Assembly (NCBI RefSeq): GCF_006740045.1
Contig: NZ_AP019749.1
Location: 3,119,001 to 3,183,000, forward strand
DNA from: Comamonas terrigena NBRC 13299
Lineage (GTDB): Bacteria; Pseudomonadota; Gammaproteobacteria; Burkholderiales; Burkholderiaceae_C
DNA: 64,000 bases
Direction of reading: 5' to 3'
The notes under the pieces are model-generated. The model did not search any database and was not told where the DNA came from. It saw only the letters and a program-made list of their open reading frames with translations. This document shows positions 9,810 through 17,730 of the stretch, in pieces. Numbering within the stretch: position 1 is the stretch's first letter; each line of letters starts with the position of its first letter. Position numbers and translations under genes: made by a program.

Positions 9810-11207
9810 TCAGACCGGAATACCGACCAGATCGTGGCCTTGCGCGCCCAGGATGCGCACGCTGATCATGTCGCCCACCTTGTAGGTCTTGCTGGCCTTT
9901 TCGGGCGGCTGGATGTGGACCACGCCGTCGATTTCGGGCGCATCGGCATAGGTGCGGCCCACGCCGCCCTTCTTGCCCAGGCTCACAGCCTTGTCCACAA
10001 CCACCTTCATGACCTGGCCCACGCGGCGCTGCAGGCGCTTGGCGGACACTTCCTCGGCCACTTCCATGAAGCGGGCGCGGCGTGCTTCGCGCACGGACTC
10101 GGGCAGCATGCCGGGCAGTTCGTTGGCGGTGGCGCCTTCGACCGGGCTGTAGGCAAAGCAGCCGGCGCGGTCGATTTCGGCTTCACGGATGAAGTCCAGC
10201 AGGTGCTCGAACTCTTCTTCGGTCTCGCCGGGGAAACCGGCGATGAAGGTGCTGCGGATGACCAGCTCGGGGCAGATGGCGCGCCATTCGCGGATGCGGT
10301 CCAGGTTCTTCTCGCCCGATGCGGGGCGCTTCATGCGCTTGAGCACATCGGGGTGGCTGTGCTGCAGCGGCACATCCAGGTAAGGCAGGATCTTGCCTTC
10401 AGCCATCAGCGGCAGGATGTTGTCCACCGTGGGATAGGGGTAGACATAGTGCAGGCGCACCCAGGCGCCGTGCTGTGCGGCCAGCTTGCCCAGCTCTTCG
10501 GTCAGCTCCAGCATGCGGGTCTTGACCGGCTTGCCGTCCCAGAAGCCGGTGCGGTACTTCACGTCCACGCCATAGGCCGAGGTGTCCTGGCTGATGACCA
10601 GCAGTTCCTTGACGCCGCCTTCGAACAGCGCCTTGGCTTCCTTGAGCACGTCACCAATCGGACGCGACACCAGGTCCCCGCGCATGCTGGGGATGATGCA
10701 GAAGGTGCAGCGGTGGTTGCAGCCTTCGGAAATCTTCAGGTAGGCGTAGTGCTTGGGCGTGAGCTTGATGCCTGCATCGCCAAAGCTGCCGGGCACCAGA
10801 TCGACAAAGGGATCGTGGGGCTTGGGCAGGTGGGTGTGCACCGCATCCATCACCTCCTGCGTGGCGTGGGGGCCGGTCACGGCCAGCACGCTGGGGTGGA
10901 TTTCGGCCACCATGGTGGCGCCGCCCTCTTTGCCGGCCTTGGCGCCCAGGCAACCGGTGACGATCACCTTGCCGTTGGCGGCCAGGGCTTCACCGATGGT
11001 GTCCAGGCTTTCCTTGACGGCATCGTCGATGAAGCCGCAGGTGTTGACGATGACCAGATCCGCGCCTTCGAAGGTCTTGGAGGTCTGGTAGCCCTCGGCG
11101 CTGAGCTGGGTAAGGATCAGCTCGGAGTCGGTCAGGGCCTTGGGGCACCCGAGTGATACCATACCTATACGCGGCAGGCGGTCCTGTTGGGAGATGGTTT
11201 CAGTCAT
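9810..11207 (-). CDS. rimO: Ribosomal protein S12 methylthiotransferase; N terminus replaced by prophage DNA
   Basis: Radical-SAM enzyme that methylthiolates a conserved aspartate of ribosomal protein S12. It has 465 residues: an N-terminal UPF0004 domain (first cluster cysteine C21 in SLGCPK, then NTCGF and GCLGA), the radical-SAM triad in CNHRCTFC, and a C-terminal TRAM domain. Codons 1-20 (11148-11207) lie outside the integration core and come from the phage. They read [20 protein letters not shown], whereas the displaced chromosomal 5' end at 47377-47444 reads MTSEANTPVASAPKVGFVSLG. The frame and the cysteine are kept, so the gene is probably functional. Its ATG overlaps that of the recombinase on the other strand. 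The native promoter is 36 kb away, so expression must come from phage sequence. Confidence 0.95.
   Translation of the reverse strand: MTETISQQDRLPRIGMVSLGCPKALTDSELILTQLSAEGYQTSKTFEGADLVIVNTCGFIDDAVKESLDTIGEALAANGKVIVTGCLGAKAGKEGGATMVAEIHPSVLAVTGPHATQEVMDAVHTHLPKPHDPFVDLVPGSFGDAGIKLTPKHYAYLKISEGCNHRCTFCIIPSMRGDLVSRPIGDVLKEAKALFEGGVKELLVISQDTSAYGVDVKYRTGFWDGKPVKTRMLELTEELGKLAAQHGAWVRLHYVYPYPTVDNILPLMAEGKILPYLDVPLQHSHPDVLKRMKRPASGEKNLDRIREWRAICPELVIRSTFIAGFPGETEEEFEHLLDFIREAEIDRAGCFAYSPVEGATANELPGMLPESVREARRARFMEVAEEVSAKRLQRRVGQVMKVVVDKAVSLGKKGGVGRTYADAPEIDGVVHIQPPEKASKTYKVGDMISVRILGAQGHDLVGIPV
11143..11147 (-). repeat. Prophage attachment core, left (rimO body side)
   Basis: Minus-strand core TGCCC covers the rimO Cys21 codon and two bases of Pro22. 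Phage sequence lies at higher coordinates and chromosomal rimO at lower. Surrounding bases are also similar to the right site (TCACTCGGGTGCCC versus TCGCTGGGCTGCCC), as expected for serine-integrase att sites with a short true core. Confidence 0.85.
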
Positions 11208-12870
11208 GGGGCACGCAATCGAAAATGGTTTGGTTTATAGCTATCTGCGGTTCTCTGACCCTAAGCAATCCGCCGGCGGCAGCACGGACCGGCAACTGGC
11301 CTATGCCGCCAAGTGGGCGGCAGAGCATGGCCTAAAGCTGGACACGAATCTATCTCTGAGGGACGAAGGCCTATCGGCTTACCACCAGCAGCACATCAAG
11401 TCTGGGGCGCTGGGTGTGTTCTTGCGCGCCGTGGAGGACGGCCGCGTGCCCAGTGGGTCGGTGCTGATTGTGGAAGGTCTGGACCGCTTATCTCGCGCCG
11501 AACCGATCCAGGCACAGGCGCAACTGGCGCAGATTGTAAATGCCGGCATAACTGTGGTGACTGCCAGCGACGGCAAGACCTACAGCCGCCAACGGCTAAA
11601 AGACAATCCCATGGATCTGGTCTACAGCCTGCTGGTGATGATCCGCGCCCATGAGGAAAGCGACACGAAAAGCAAGCGGGTGAAGGCCAGCATCCGCCGC
11701 CTCTGCGAACACTGGATTGACGGCACGTACAAGGGCCGCATCAGACAGGGGAAAGACCCGCACTGGGTCAGGGAGCTGGACGAAGGCTGGGAGCTTGTGC
11801 CCGAGCGGGTGGCCGTGATCCGCCGCGTCCTGGCCATGTACCAGGACGGCATCGGCGGGCTCAAGATCATGGAGTCGCTGGAGCGCGAAGGCCTGCAGCT
11901 GCTGCCCGGTGCAGTCAACAACAGCCAGCAGGTCTACCGGCTGATAAAGCAGCACGCCCTGGCCGGCAGCAAAGAGGTCAGCGTGGACGGCGAGCTATTC
12001 CTGTTGCCCGACTACTACCCAGCAATCCTGACCGCTGAAGAGTGGAGCGAGCTGCAGCGCGTGGCGGCCGACAGCGGCCGCCGACGGGTGAAGGGAGAGC
12101 TGCCGCACCTTATTACTGGCCTGGGCATCACCACCTGCGGATACTGTGCCCGCCCCATGGCCGGACAAAATCTGGCGACAAAGCCACGCCTGCCTGATGG
12201 GCGCATTCGTGACGGCTACCGGCGCTTGCTCTGCGCTTCGGCCGCAGCCTACGGCGGTGGCTGCCCTGTGCCCGGGTCAACCAGTGTGGCGCCCGTGGAG
12301 CGGGCCATCATGTCCTATTGCTCGGACATCGTGAACCTGCAGGCCCTGTACGGCACGGACCGCAGCGAAGGTCCGCGCAAACGTGTGCACGCAGCAAGAC
12401 AGGCTGTCAAAGAGCTGCGCGACCAACTGGACAAGCTGACGGATGCCATGCTGGCGACCGCCAGCGAAGGCACCCCATTGGTATTTGCCCGCCGGGCAAG
12501 GCAACTGGAAGCCGATCTGGAGCACGCGGAGAAGGCGGCAGCCCAGGCCGAGCGGGAGTTGGCCAACCTGGCCAGGCAGGACATCACGGGCGCAGACGCC
12601 CGCTGGGCAGAACTCGCTGCCGGCGTAGAGGCCCAGAAAGTGGCCCCCCGCCTCAAGGCGCGCCAACTAATTGCCGACACATTCGAGAAGATCGTTGTCT
12701 ACCACCACGGGCTGCGCCCTGACCCAGACTCACTGCAGCGCGATTACCACATTGACTTGCTGCTGGTCGCCAAAGGCGGGAACACACGCATGCTACGCGT
12801 CGACCGGGAAGGCAATTGGATGGCGGGCGAAGAGACATCCACTATACAAAGCATCCACGAACGCAAATAA
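11206..12870 (+). CDS. Large serine recombinase (phage integrase)
   Basis: 554-residue large serine recombinase that integrates and, with a directionality factor, excises the prophage. The N-terminal resolvase domain has YLRFSDPKQ with the catalytic serine at about S17, and DRLSR further on. The recombinase domain follows, then a zinc ribbon near residue 310 (CGYC and a later C-x9-C pair), and a charged coiled-coil segment at about 395-470. The ATG at 11206 is chosen because family homology starts a few residues later, and GGGAG lies upstream; the frame also extends back through the att site, which would only be phage sequence in the circular form. The gene begins on the complementary strand of the rimO start codon. 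Confidence 0.93.
   Translation: MGHAIENGLVYSYLRFSDPKQSAGGSTDRQLAYAAKWAAEHGLKLDTNLSLRDEGLSAYHQQHIKSGALGVFLRAVEDGRVPSGSVLIVEGLDRLSRAEPIQAQAQLAQIVNAGITVVTASDGKTYSRQRLKDNPMDLVYSLLVMIRAHEESDTKSKRVKASIRRLCEHWIDGTYKGRIRQGKDPHWVRELDEGWELVPERVAVIRRVLAMYQDGIGGLKIMESLEREGLQLLPGAVNNSQQVYRLIKQHALAGSKEVSVDGELFLLPDYYPAILTAEEWSELQRVAADSGRRRVKGELPHLITGLGITTCGYCARPMAGQNLATKPRLPDGRIRDGYRRLLCASAAAYGGGCPVPGSTSVAPVERAIMSYCSDIVNLQALYGTDRSEGPRKRVHAARQAVKELRDQLDKLTDAMLATASEGTPLVFARRARQLEADLEHAEKAAAQAERELANLARQDITGADARWAELAAGVEAQKVAPRLKARQLIADTFEKIVVYHHGLRPDPDSLQRDYHIDLLLVAKGGNTRMLRVDREGNWMAGEETSTIQSIHERK
11234..11268 (-). promoter_or_regulatory. Possible replacement promoter for rimO inside the recombinase gene
   Basis: On the minus strand, TTGCTT (11263-11268) and GATAGC (11240-11245) are 17 bp apart, followed by an A/T-rich stretch 27-33 bp before the rimO start. 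This is the only promoter-like pair I see in the prophage-derived upstream region. Weak -10, no strong ribosome site; a guess only. Confidence 0.22.
12375..12390 (+). repeat. Dispersed CACGTG-type motif, variant copy 1
   Basis: GCGCAAACGTGTGCAC, one mismatch outside the free position to the prophage consensus GTGCANACGTGTGCAC. It lies within the recombinase coding sequence. Confidence 0.4.
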
Positions 12871-12977
12871 ACACCCCCTCAAGTCTGCGAACACGTGCCT
12901 ACACGGACTTGTTACATACCGACCCAGCCGAACCAATTGTGTAACCTTTATCATTAAGGGAAACAATAGGTGAATCG

Positions 12978-13553
12978 GTGACGAAAGAAAAAAAAGACCC
13001 TGATCTCAATAATGCTGTCACGAAGTACCAGCAGATACGAGTCGAGACCTACAGCGCTGCAGTCCGGCAGCTACGGATGACAACTACGGACAGTGCATTC
13101 GAGTCTCTAACAATTTCAGAAATTCGCGACCGTGCAGCCGAAGCCTATCTACAGCATTGGAATCACTCTCTCCGTCGCGTGCGCTGGAAGTGGCTCGAAA
13201 TGCGTGAACAACTGAGGATGAAACGGCCAAGCTACTGGGAGATGGCCATATGGCATAAGAACACACTCTGCGGGCTCGTGCTTGGGAAGCCTTCGCAGAA
13301 GCGCACTCGCCTTTACATTGAAGGCATCGAAGGTAACCCTGCACAGCACCCGCTCAAAGGGAAGATCATTGCGATTGCACTGATCGCCTCCGAGATGTAT
13401 GCTGACTCCATCGGATGCGATCAAGTTTGGCTTGTTGAGCCAGACCCTTTGCTTCTTGACACGTACAAACGTGCAGGATACAATCTCGTGCTCCCGAACA
13501 AACTCCTAAAAAGAGTCTTCAGACTTAAGAGTTTTGCAACTAAGGAACTGTGA
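12978..13553 (+). CDS. GNAT-like acetyltransferase domain protein (accessory)
   Basis: 191 residues, AT-richer than its surroundings. The C-terminal half has GNAT-type features: LCGLVLGKPS, a helix KIIAIALIASEMYADSIG that would contact acetyl-CoA, and the closing DTYKRAGYNLVLPN. The N-terminal 60 residues are charged and helical. GTG start at 12978 with AGGTGA just upstream. It lies between the recombinase and lysis genes with a small downstream partner and a terminator, the usual position for a lysogenically expressed accessory gene. Substrate unknown; the GNAT assignment rests on pattern only. Confidence 0.65.
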   Translation: MTKEKKDPDLNNAVTKYQQIRVETYSAAVRQLRMTTTDSAFESLTISEIRDRAAEAYLQHWNHSLRRVRWKWLEMREQLRMKRPSYWEMAIWHKNTLCGLVLGKPSQKRTRLYIEGIEGNPAQHPLKGKIIAIALIASEMYADSIGCDQVWLVEPDPLLLDTYKRAGYNLVLPNKLLKRVFRLKSFATKEL

Positions 13554-13560
13554 GGCCACC

Positions 13561-13782
13561 ATGACTGCAGCAACGTATAACGAATACTCTCAGACAAGTG
13601 GCCGCCAACACACGGGCAAGAGCACGGTAAATCATTGGACAAGTGGTCGTAGTGCTCATTGGACAAACGTCAAACGGAAGGCTCCTATCGATTGGAGCGC
13701 AAGAACAGCCGCAGTTCTTGCCGCATTTGACAATCCTGACGCACCGGAAACGAGCGGCAAACTTGGAACCTACCTCCCTTAA
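13561..13782 (+). CDS. Small hypothetical protein paired with the GNAT gene
   Basis: 73 residues starting 7 bp after the preceding stop, so the two genes form a short operon closed by a terminator. Polar N-terminal half rich in Thr/Ser/His/Trp, then APIDWSARTAAVLAAFD. No family recognised. Confidence 0.55.
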   Translation: MTAATYNEYSQTSGRQHTGKSTVNHWTSGRSAHWTNVKRKAPIDWSARTAAVLAAFDNPDAPETSGKLGTYLP

Positions 13783-13807
13783 CCACTCGTTAATAATATG
13801 AGTGATG

Positions 13808-13833
13808 AAAGCCCCGCATAGCGGGGCTTTTTC
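13808..13833 (+). terminator. Rho-independent terminator after the GNAT cassette
   Basis: Stem AAAGCCCCGC / GCGGGGCTTT with a short loop followed by TTTTTC, 25 bp past the small-protein stop. Confidence 0.88.
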
Positions 13834-13928
13834 ATTGTGCAACTTAGCATTGCTGCTAGCAGCAATGCCTCGTAGCCCCGCATAACTTGCACTACACAGA
13901 CACGTGGTAACGGAATTATCAGCCAAAA

Positions 13929-13948
13929 TACTGTATAAATTATCAGTA
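13929..13948. promoter_or_regulatory. LexA-box-like sequence at the start of a small gene pair
   Basis: TACTGTATAAATTATCAGTA resembles the LexA consensus CTGT-N8-ACAG, with one mismatch in the four key right-hand bases (TCAG). It abuts the ATG of the next gene. If real it would make the cassette SOS-responsive. Confidence 0.35.
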
Positions 13949-14268
13949 TGTGGTGCACTGTCTACCCCCTCTATGCTCACGGCAAGCGGCTGTCGGCCGA
14001 GGCCGCGAAGGCCCGCGGTCACTACGGCTGGCTGTACATGCGCCCAAAAGTGCCGATCACAGGCCAGCCAGACCCGCGCGCATACCTCTTGCCAGCACCG
14101 CCTGCATCTACCGATGCCCCTATTCTTAGCTCCATTCTTGAACTTGAGTGCTGCACACTTCGCGCTATCAGTCGCGGCATCCGGCTAACAGGATTGGAGC
14201 CACGGCCGCCGTCCAGCTGGACCGTCCATCGGCAGTCCTGGTGGATCATCCCAGGGGCTCGGCCGTGA
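13948..14268 (+). CDS. Hypothetical phage protein
   Basis: 106 residues, MWCTVYPLYAHGKRLSAEAA at the start, with many Trp, Pro and Arg. No clear ribosome site precedes ATG 13948, and a LexA-like box overlaps it. The TGA stop overlaps a GTG start of the next frame (GTGA), so two small proteins seem to be translated together. Family not recognised. Confidence 0.55.
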   Translation: MWCTVYPLYAHGKRLSAEAAKARGHYGWLYMRPKVPITGQPDPRAYLLPAPPASTDAPILSSILELECCTLRAISRGIRLTGLEPRPPSSWTVHRQSWWIIPGARP

Positions 14269-14459
14269 CGCACCCCACCCTGCTTCGCATGCCGCCGTGG
14301 CTTGGGTTCCCCAAAGAACGTATCCTGCCGCAGCCGCCCGAGTCGTACACTGTCGAGGAAGAAGGCCAAGAATGGTGGTGCGTGCGCGATGCCGCCGGCG
14401 CGTTGGTCTACAGCGGCGTGGGTCCGGTGGAGGTTGTCAGATCCCCGTCGCCCTTCTAG
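14265..14459 (+). CDS. Small hypothetical phage protein, coupled to the preceding gene
   Basis: 64 residues from GTG 14265, overlapping the previous stop by 4 bp. An alternative ATG is at 14289. The sequence YTVEEEGQEWWCVRDAAGALVYSGVGPVEVV looks like a small beta-rich domain. A terminator follows 28 bp after the stop. Unknown function. Confidence 0.5.
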   Translation: MTHPTLLRMPPWLGFPKERILPQPPESYTVEEEGQEWWCVRDAAGALVYSGVGPVEVVRSPSPF

Positions 14460-14481
14460 CCCACCTGGCTGGCCACAAACG

Positions 14482-14526
14482 CAAAAAAACCCGCCCCAGT
14501 GCCGAAGCACCGGGGCGGGTTTTGCG
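14482..14526. terminator. Bidirectional rho-independent terminator
   Basis: Arms AAACCCGCCCC and GGGGCGGGTTT pair around a 14-nt loop. A run of A on the left and T on the right lets it serve both the plus-strand cassette and the convergent minus-strand gene at 14551-14805. Confidence 0.85.
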
Positions 14527-14550
14527 TTCAAAGCCTCAAATCCAATCTAA

Positions 14551-14805
14551 TCATTCAGCGGACAACTTAAGCAAATCAATAACTTCAATACCTTCGTTGT
14601 CACCCAAGCGTATCGTCATCGGTTTGGGCTCAGTAAAAGGGAGGAGCTTGGAGCAGTCCACTCCTTTAACCTCGCTGAGGTACTTTTTCGCGACTTCTAT
14701 GGCGTTCCGGTCGTCAGTGCCAAGCGCACCTAACTGATGCTCAAGGACATCGCCTCTATGAAAGGACACGCGGTAGCGATTTCTCCGAACCATTTTCTCT
14801 TCCAT
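14551..14805 (-). CDS. Small hypothetical protein (accessory)
   Basis: 84 residues, lysine- and isoleucine-richer and lower in GC than the structural genes. A perfect AGGAGG lies 6 bp before ATG 14805. It sits downstream of the lysis genes on the same strand and ends at a bidirectional terminator. Strong ribosome site and atypical composition suggest independent acquisition. No family recognised. Confidence 0.6.
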   Translation of the reverse strand: MEEKMVRRNRYRVSFHRGDVLEHQLGALGTDDRNAIEVAKKYLSEVKGVDCSKLLPFTEPKPMTIRLGDNEGIEVIDLLKLSAE

Positions 14806-14906
14806 GAATGCCTCCTAAATAATTCATCCTAGCATTCACTGGATAAATCATTTAACGGTGCCGGAATCCGCCGAGAGCGCAGCAGAGAGAAGGGGTAGAA
14901 ATGGCA

Positions 14907-15419
14907 TCAGTCCCGGAGCAGCAGCACTCTGTCGGCCCGGATCTGCCCCGCCAACAGCCCTATTTCTGTGTCCCGCTGGTGGACCAGGCCTGCAAGGCCT
15001 GCAACCACTGCTCCGCCCTCTCCAGCCAGGGCCGCGAGTCGCTGGTGTCGATCTGCGAGACTTCGGCAGGCAGCGGCGTCACTTGCAGCTTGGGCGCTGC
15101 GGGTGGCGGCAGAGCTGATGTCACGCTGCAGGCCTGCAATACGGGCAGCGTCAGCAGCGCGGCCAGCCTCCAGCTGAGCCATTTTTTGCGTGTAGTCATG
15201 GGTGTTGTCCTGCTGATCGCGGGCATGCTGCAGCAGCGCGCCCGCTTTGCTCTCCGTGGCCGCCTGCGATTGCTGCGCCTGCGTCACGTCCTTGCCTGAT
15301 TGCTCGGCCTGCACCCGGGCCGCTGCGGCGTCTGCTCGCCATCCTTGTGCAGTCCAGCCGGCGGTGAAGGCCCCGGCCAGCGCCAGGGCGGCCAGGATGG
15401 TTTTGATGCGCCCCGTCAT
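14907..15419 (-). CDS. Rz-like i-spanin (inner-membrane lysis protein)
   Basis: 170-residue inner-membrane spanin subunit that, with Rz1, fuses inner and outer membranes in the last step of lysis. N-terminal transmembrane segment at residues 5-25, then a long Ala/Gln-rich coiled coil (about 30-130). Its ATG overlaps the lysozyme stop (ATGA). A second frame inside it encodes the lipoprotein partner. Confidence 0.85.
   Translation of the reverse strand: MTGRIKTILAALALAGAFTAGWTAQGWRADAAAARVQAEQSGKDVTQAQQSQAATESKAGALLQHARDQQDNTHDYTQKMAQLEAGRAADAARIAGLQRDISSAATRSAQAASDAAACRSLADRHQRLAALAGEGGAVVAGLAGLVHQRDTEIGLLAGQIRADRVLLLRD
14960..15199 (-). CDS. Rz1-like o-spanin lipoprotein nested in Rz
   Basis: 79 residues entirely inside the Rz frame. 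The signal region MTTRKKWLSWRLAALLTLPV ends in a lipobox (LQAC), so the mature protein would be lipid-anchored to the outer membrane. A proline-rich stretch follows (PPPAAPKLQVTPLP), the hallmark of Rz1. Start chosen at the ATG directly before the basic signal. Confidence 0.85.
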   Translation of the reverse strand: MTTRKKWLSWRLAALLTLPVLQACSVTSALPPPAAPKLQVTPLPAEVSQIDTSDSRPWLERAEQWLQALQAWSTSGTQK

Positions 15420-15886
15420 GCCAGGCCCCCTTCGCACAGTTGACGCTCGGCCGCCCGCCGGCGCACCAGGCCGGGCAGTTGTTTGCCGCCGGCATAGGTC
15501 CAGCGGCTCAGTTCGGCGCATGCCCCATCCATGTCGCCGGCATTGGCCTTGCGCACCAGGGTGGATCCACAGAAAGCCCCCTCCCCCACGTTGAAGGCGA
15601 ACGACAGGAACGCAGCGCGCTGGCCATCGGTCAGCGGCTGGCGGATGCAGCCCAGGGCATCGGCATGCTGGGCCAGATCCTGATACAGCATCGCTTCGCA
15701 CTGTTCACGCGTGAAGGTCTGTCCCATGCGCAGATCGGGCCCTGTGTGACCGGTGCACGCCGTCACGATGCCGATGGGGTCGCGGTAGGTGCGGTGCACG
15801 GTCCCTTCGTAGGTAGCCACGAACGGCACCACCGCAGCCGCTGCGGCCGCACCAATGGCAGCAATCAGTTTCTGCTTGTAGTTCAT
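15416..15886 (-). CDS. Phage lysozyme, GH24, probable SAR endolysin
   Basis: 156-residue muramidase. The catalytic triad E-x8-D-x5-T is visible as E27, D36 and T42 in YEGTVHRTYRDPIGIVT. Residues 7-24 form a weak Ala/Gly-rich hydrophobic helix, as in signal-arrest-release endolysins that reach the periplasm through Sec and are activated on membrane depolarisation. Start at ATG 15886, overlapping the holin stop by 4 bp. Part of the holin-endolysin-Rz/Rz1 cassette. Confidence 0.92.
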   Translation of the reverse strand: MNYKQKLIAAIGAAAAAAVVPFVATYEGTVHRTYRDPIGIVTACTGHTGPDLRMGQTFTREQCEAMLYQDLAQHADALGCIRQPLTDGQRAAFLSFAFNVGEGAFCGSTLVRKANAGDMDGACAELSRWTYAGGKQLPGLVRRRAAERQLCEGGLA

Positions 15887-16182
15887 TTCGGGTAGATCCC
15901 TCCGCGTGCTGCATTCCATGCCGCTGTGAGCGCCACGCCCAGCGCAACGATGGCAGCCGCCGGACGGGCCAACATCCCGAACCAGTGAAACACCTTGATT
16001 GCACCCTTCATTGCAGTGATGAACTCCAGGAGGTCCACCAGTTGCTGATTGCGCTCATGCAACTGCTGCGTGACCGCTTTCAAATCGCGCTCGATTGCTG
16101 CCATACGCTCGCTCCCTTTGTCAAAACGCTCATTCACCTGCTGGGCTGATAGCGCCGGCAGCTCGTTTCCAAAGTCGTCCAT
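15883..16182 (-). CDS. Holin-like protein
   Basis: 99 residues: an N-terminal charged coiled coil (about 15-50) and a hydrophobic C-terminal segment (AIKVFHWFGMLARPAAAIVALGVALT region) ending in a basic tail. Size, position and overlap with the lysozyme start indicate the holin or pinholin. ATG 16182 is preferred because GGGGAGGGGG immediately precedes it; an earlier ATG at 16200 sits right on the upstream terminator. Confidence 0.75.
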   Translation of the reverse strand: MDDFGNELPALSAQQVNERFDKGSERMAAIERDLKAVTQQLHERNQQLVDLLEFITAMKGAIKVFHWFGMLARPAAAIVALGVALTAAWNAARGGIYPK

Positions 16183-16200
16183 CCCCCCCTCCCCGGACAT

Positions 16201-16226
16201 AAAAAACCCGCCGGGTGGCGGGTTGT
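16201..16226 (-). terminator. Terminator/attenuator between tail and lysis genes
   Basis: Stem AACCCGCC / GGCGGGTT with a 4-nt loop and a minus-strand run of six Ts, located directly before the holin start. It should reduce read-through from the tail operon into lysis unless antiterminated. Confidence 0.8.
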
Positions 16227-16246
16227 GTTTGGTTTTATCTGGCGGC

Positions 16247-16621
16247 TTACAGCGTTACCGCCAGCCGGAATGCGTCATCCAGGCCTTCGGAAGATCCGCC
16301 CAGAGACGCCCACAGTTGCTGCACGAATGCGTTCGAACGTTCCCAGGTGTCAGCCTCATATTCGATCTGCGCCTTCATGCGCTCGGCGCGATCCTCGATC
16401 GCCCCAATGGACGCCTCTGCCGCTTCCAGAAAACCCAGCTGGTGCAGGGCCAAACGGCCCTGCCGACGTGTGCAGAATGCGGGCACTGGCGCCGGCGGCG
16501 GGGTCAGAAGGGCGTATGCCTCGGCCTCGGTGATGGGCGTGAGTCCCTCGCGGATCTGCGCTTCCTGCACATCATCCGGATACGCCCACGGCACGTCATT
16601 GTTGTCTTTGAAATACTTCAC
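16247..16621 (-). CDS. Tail fibre assembly-like protein
   Basis: 124 residues, starting with MKYFKDNNDVPWAYPDDV and containing a central proline-rich linker and a helical C terminus. The N-terminal pattern (residues on a substrate-like fibre tip, WAYP) and its place directly after the fibre gene suggest the small chaperone found beside phage tail fibres. ATGA overlap with the upstream fibre gene. Assignment moderate. Confidence 0.55.
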   Translation of the reverse strand: MKYFKDNNDVPWAYPDDVQEAQIREGLTPITEAEAYALLTPPPAPVPAFCTRRQGRLALHQLGFLEAAEASIGAIEDRAERMKAQIEYEADTWERSNAFVQQLWASLGGSSEGLDDAFRLAVTL

Positions 16622-17121
16622 TGCGATGTCTCCAGCCAGCTTGTGATTGCCGAAAATTTCCCTGCAGGAACCCGGTAAGACTTCCCCGGTGGGACAACTG
16701 CAGTTATCGCCATATTCAGCCCTTGGGTCGGCTGCGATGAACCAACAAACTCCAACCCCTCGACGATCAATGTCGCGGTGGCTTGAGCTGTAGCGGCCCC
16801 TCCAGCGACATTCACCTCTATGTCATCCTGTGTGTTGTTCGTGTAGGTCATGCCGGCCACCCGCGACGCCAGCACATTGCGCGGAATCCGCTTGGCCGGA
16901 CTGCTGGCATTCAGCATGGCTTTGATCGCATCCCGGAGCTGGTAGTTTTTCTGCTCATCCGGCACCATGCCAGCCGCTTCGATAACCGCCAGGATTTCAT
17001 CGGTCAGGGCGTTCACGGCCTGCGCCGTAATCAGGGTGCCCGGTTGCCCGGTGGCCTGGTTCTCGTCCACATACCGGCCCGCTACCAGGCCAACACCGGG
17101 GACACTTTTTGGAAAGTCCAT
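16618..17121 (-). CDS. Short tail fibre / receptor-binding candidate
   Basis: 167 residues. The N-terminal third matches the phage fibre start type (DFPKSVPGVGLVAGRYVDEN with a repeated TLITAQAVNALTDEI segment), and the rest is a beta-rich Gly/Ala/Thr domain. Following the gp48-like gene and preceding the fibre chaperone, it is the likely host-recognition protein; it is unusually short for a fibre. Confidence 0.6.
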   Translation of the reverse strand: MDFPKSVPGVGLVAGRYVDENQATGQPGTLITAQAVNALTDEILAVIEAAGMVPDEQKNYQLRDAIKAMLNASSPAKRIPRNVLASRVAGMTYTNNTQDDIEVNVAGGAATAQATATLIVEGLEFVGSSQPTQGLNMAITAVVPPGKSYRVPAGKFSAITSWLETSQ

Positions 17122-17127
17122 CGCGTC

Positions 17128-17730
17128 TTACTCCTCACCAAAATTCACGTATTCCAGCGTGTGCGCAGGGGCAGCACGCCGTATCACACACACCAGCGCA
17201 TTGCTGGGATTGCTGCCCAGGTGTTCGCCGCACACCGTCAAGCCAGCACGGCTGCCACCGGCAAGGCGTTCGCCGACATGCAGTACCCACATGAACTGCG
17301 CATTCCAGGTTCCCAGGTGTTGGCCGCAGCGCGTGCGGCCGGTGCGGCTGGCCCGCAGCTCTTGCACGCGGGCGTTGCGGTAGCCCAGCCGCGCTGCCAG
17401 CTGCACGTAGTAAGCGGGGGTCTGCCCGCCCAGCTCAACCAGGCGCAGCCGCACCATGGCTTTGCGCTCTGCCACCGTGCCGGTGGCACCCAGGCATTCA
17501 TCGGGCAGATCCAGCACCCGCTCCCAGTCGGTCAGCAGTTCATGGAAGCCGTCCAGAAACGATTCGTTCTGCAGCTGCAGGCCCCGGGCGTCCACGCGGG
17601 CAAATTCGGCCGCAAAGGCTTTCAGCAGCGCGTGCAGCTCGGGCTGGTATTCCTCCTCCCAGGCAGGGCCAGGGGGCAGCAGCGCCACCAGCTGCTGGTG
17701 GTAATCGGCAGCGGTGCGTGCTACAGCCAT
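17128..17730 (-). CDS. Mu gp48-like baseplate/tail protein (DUF2313, YmfQ type)
   Basis: 200 residues beginning MAVARTAADYHQQLVALLPPGPAW, the usual opening of the YmfQ/gp48 family, with DWERVLDLPDECLG and a later duplicated C-G-x-H-L-G segment. It joins baseplate to fibre in Mu-like tails. Overlaps the gp47-like gene by 10 bp. Confidence 0.85.
   Translation of the reverse strand: MAVARTAADYHQQLVALLPPGPAWEEEYQPELHALLKAFAAEFARVDARGLQLQNESFLDGFHELLTDWERVLDLPDECLGATGTVAERKAMVRLRLVELGGQTPAYYVQLAARLGYRNARVQELRASRTGRTRCGQHLGTWNAQFMWVLHVGERLAGGSRAGLTVCGEHLGSNPSNALVCVIRRAAPAHTLEYVNFGEE

Noticed and set aside
11140..11205. Upstream in-frame starts for the serine recombinase
   Set aside because: They read through the att core into rimO, so they cannot be native to the phage frame; the ATG at 11206 precedes the conserved catalytic motif at normal distance.
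12978..13782. GNAT gene plus small gene as a classical GNAT/DUF1778 toxin-antitoxin pair
   Set aside because: In those systems the antitoxin is a ribbon-helix-helix protein usually encoded first; here the small gene is second and has no RHH pattern.
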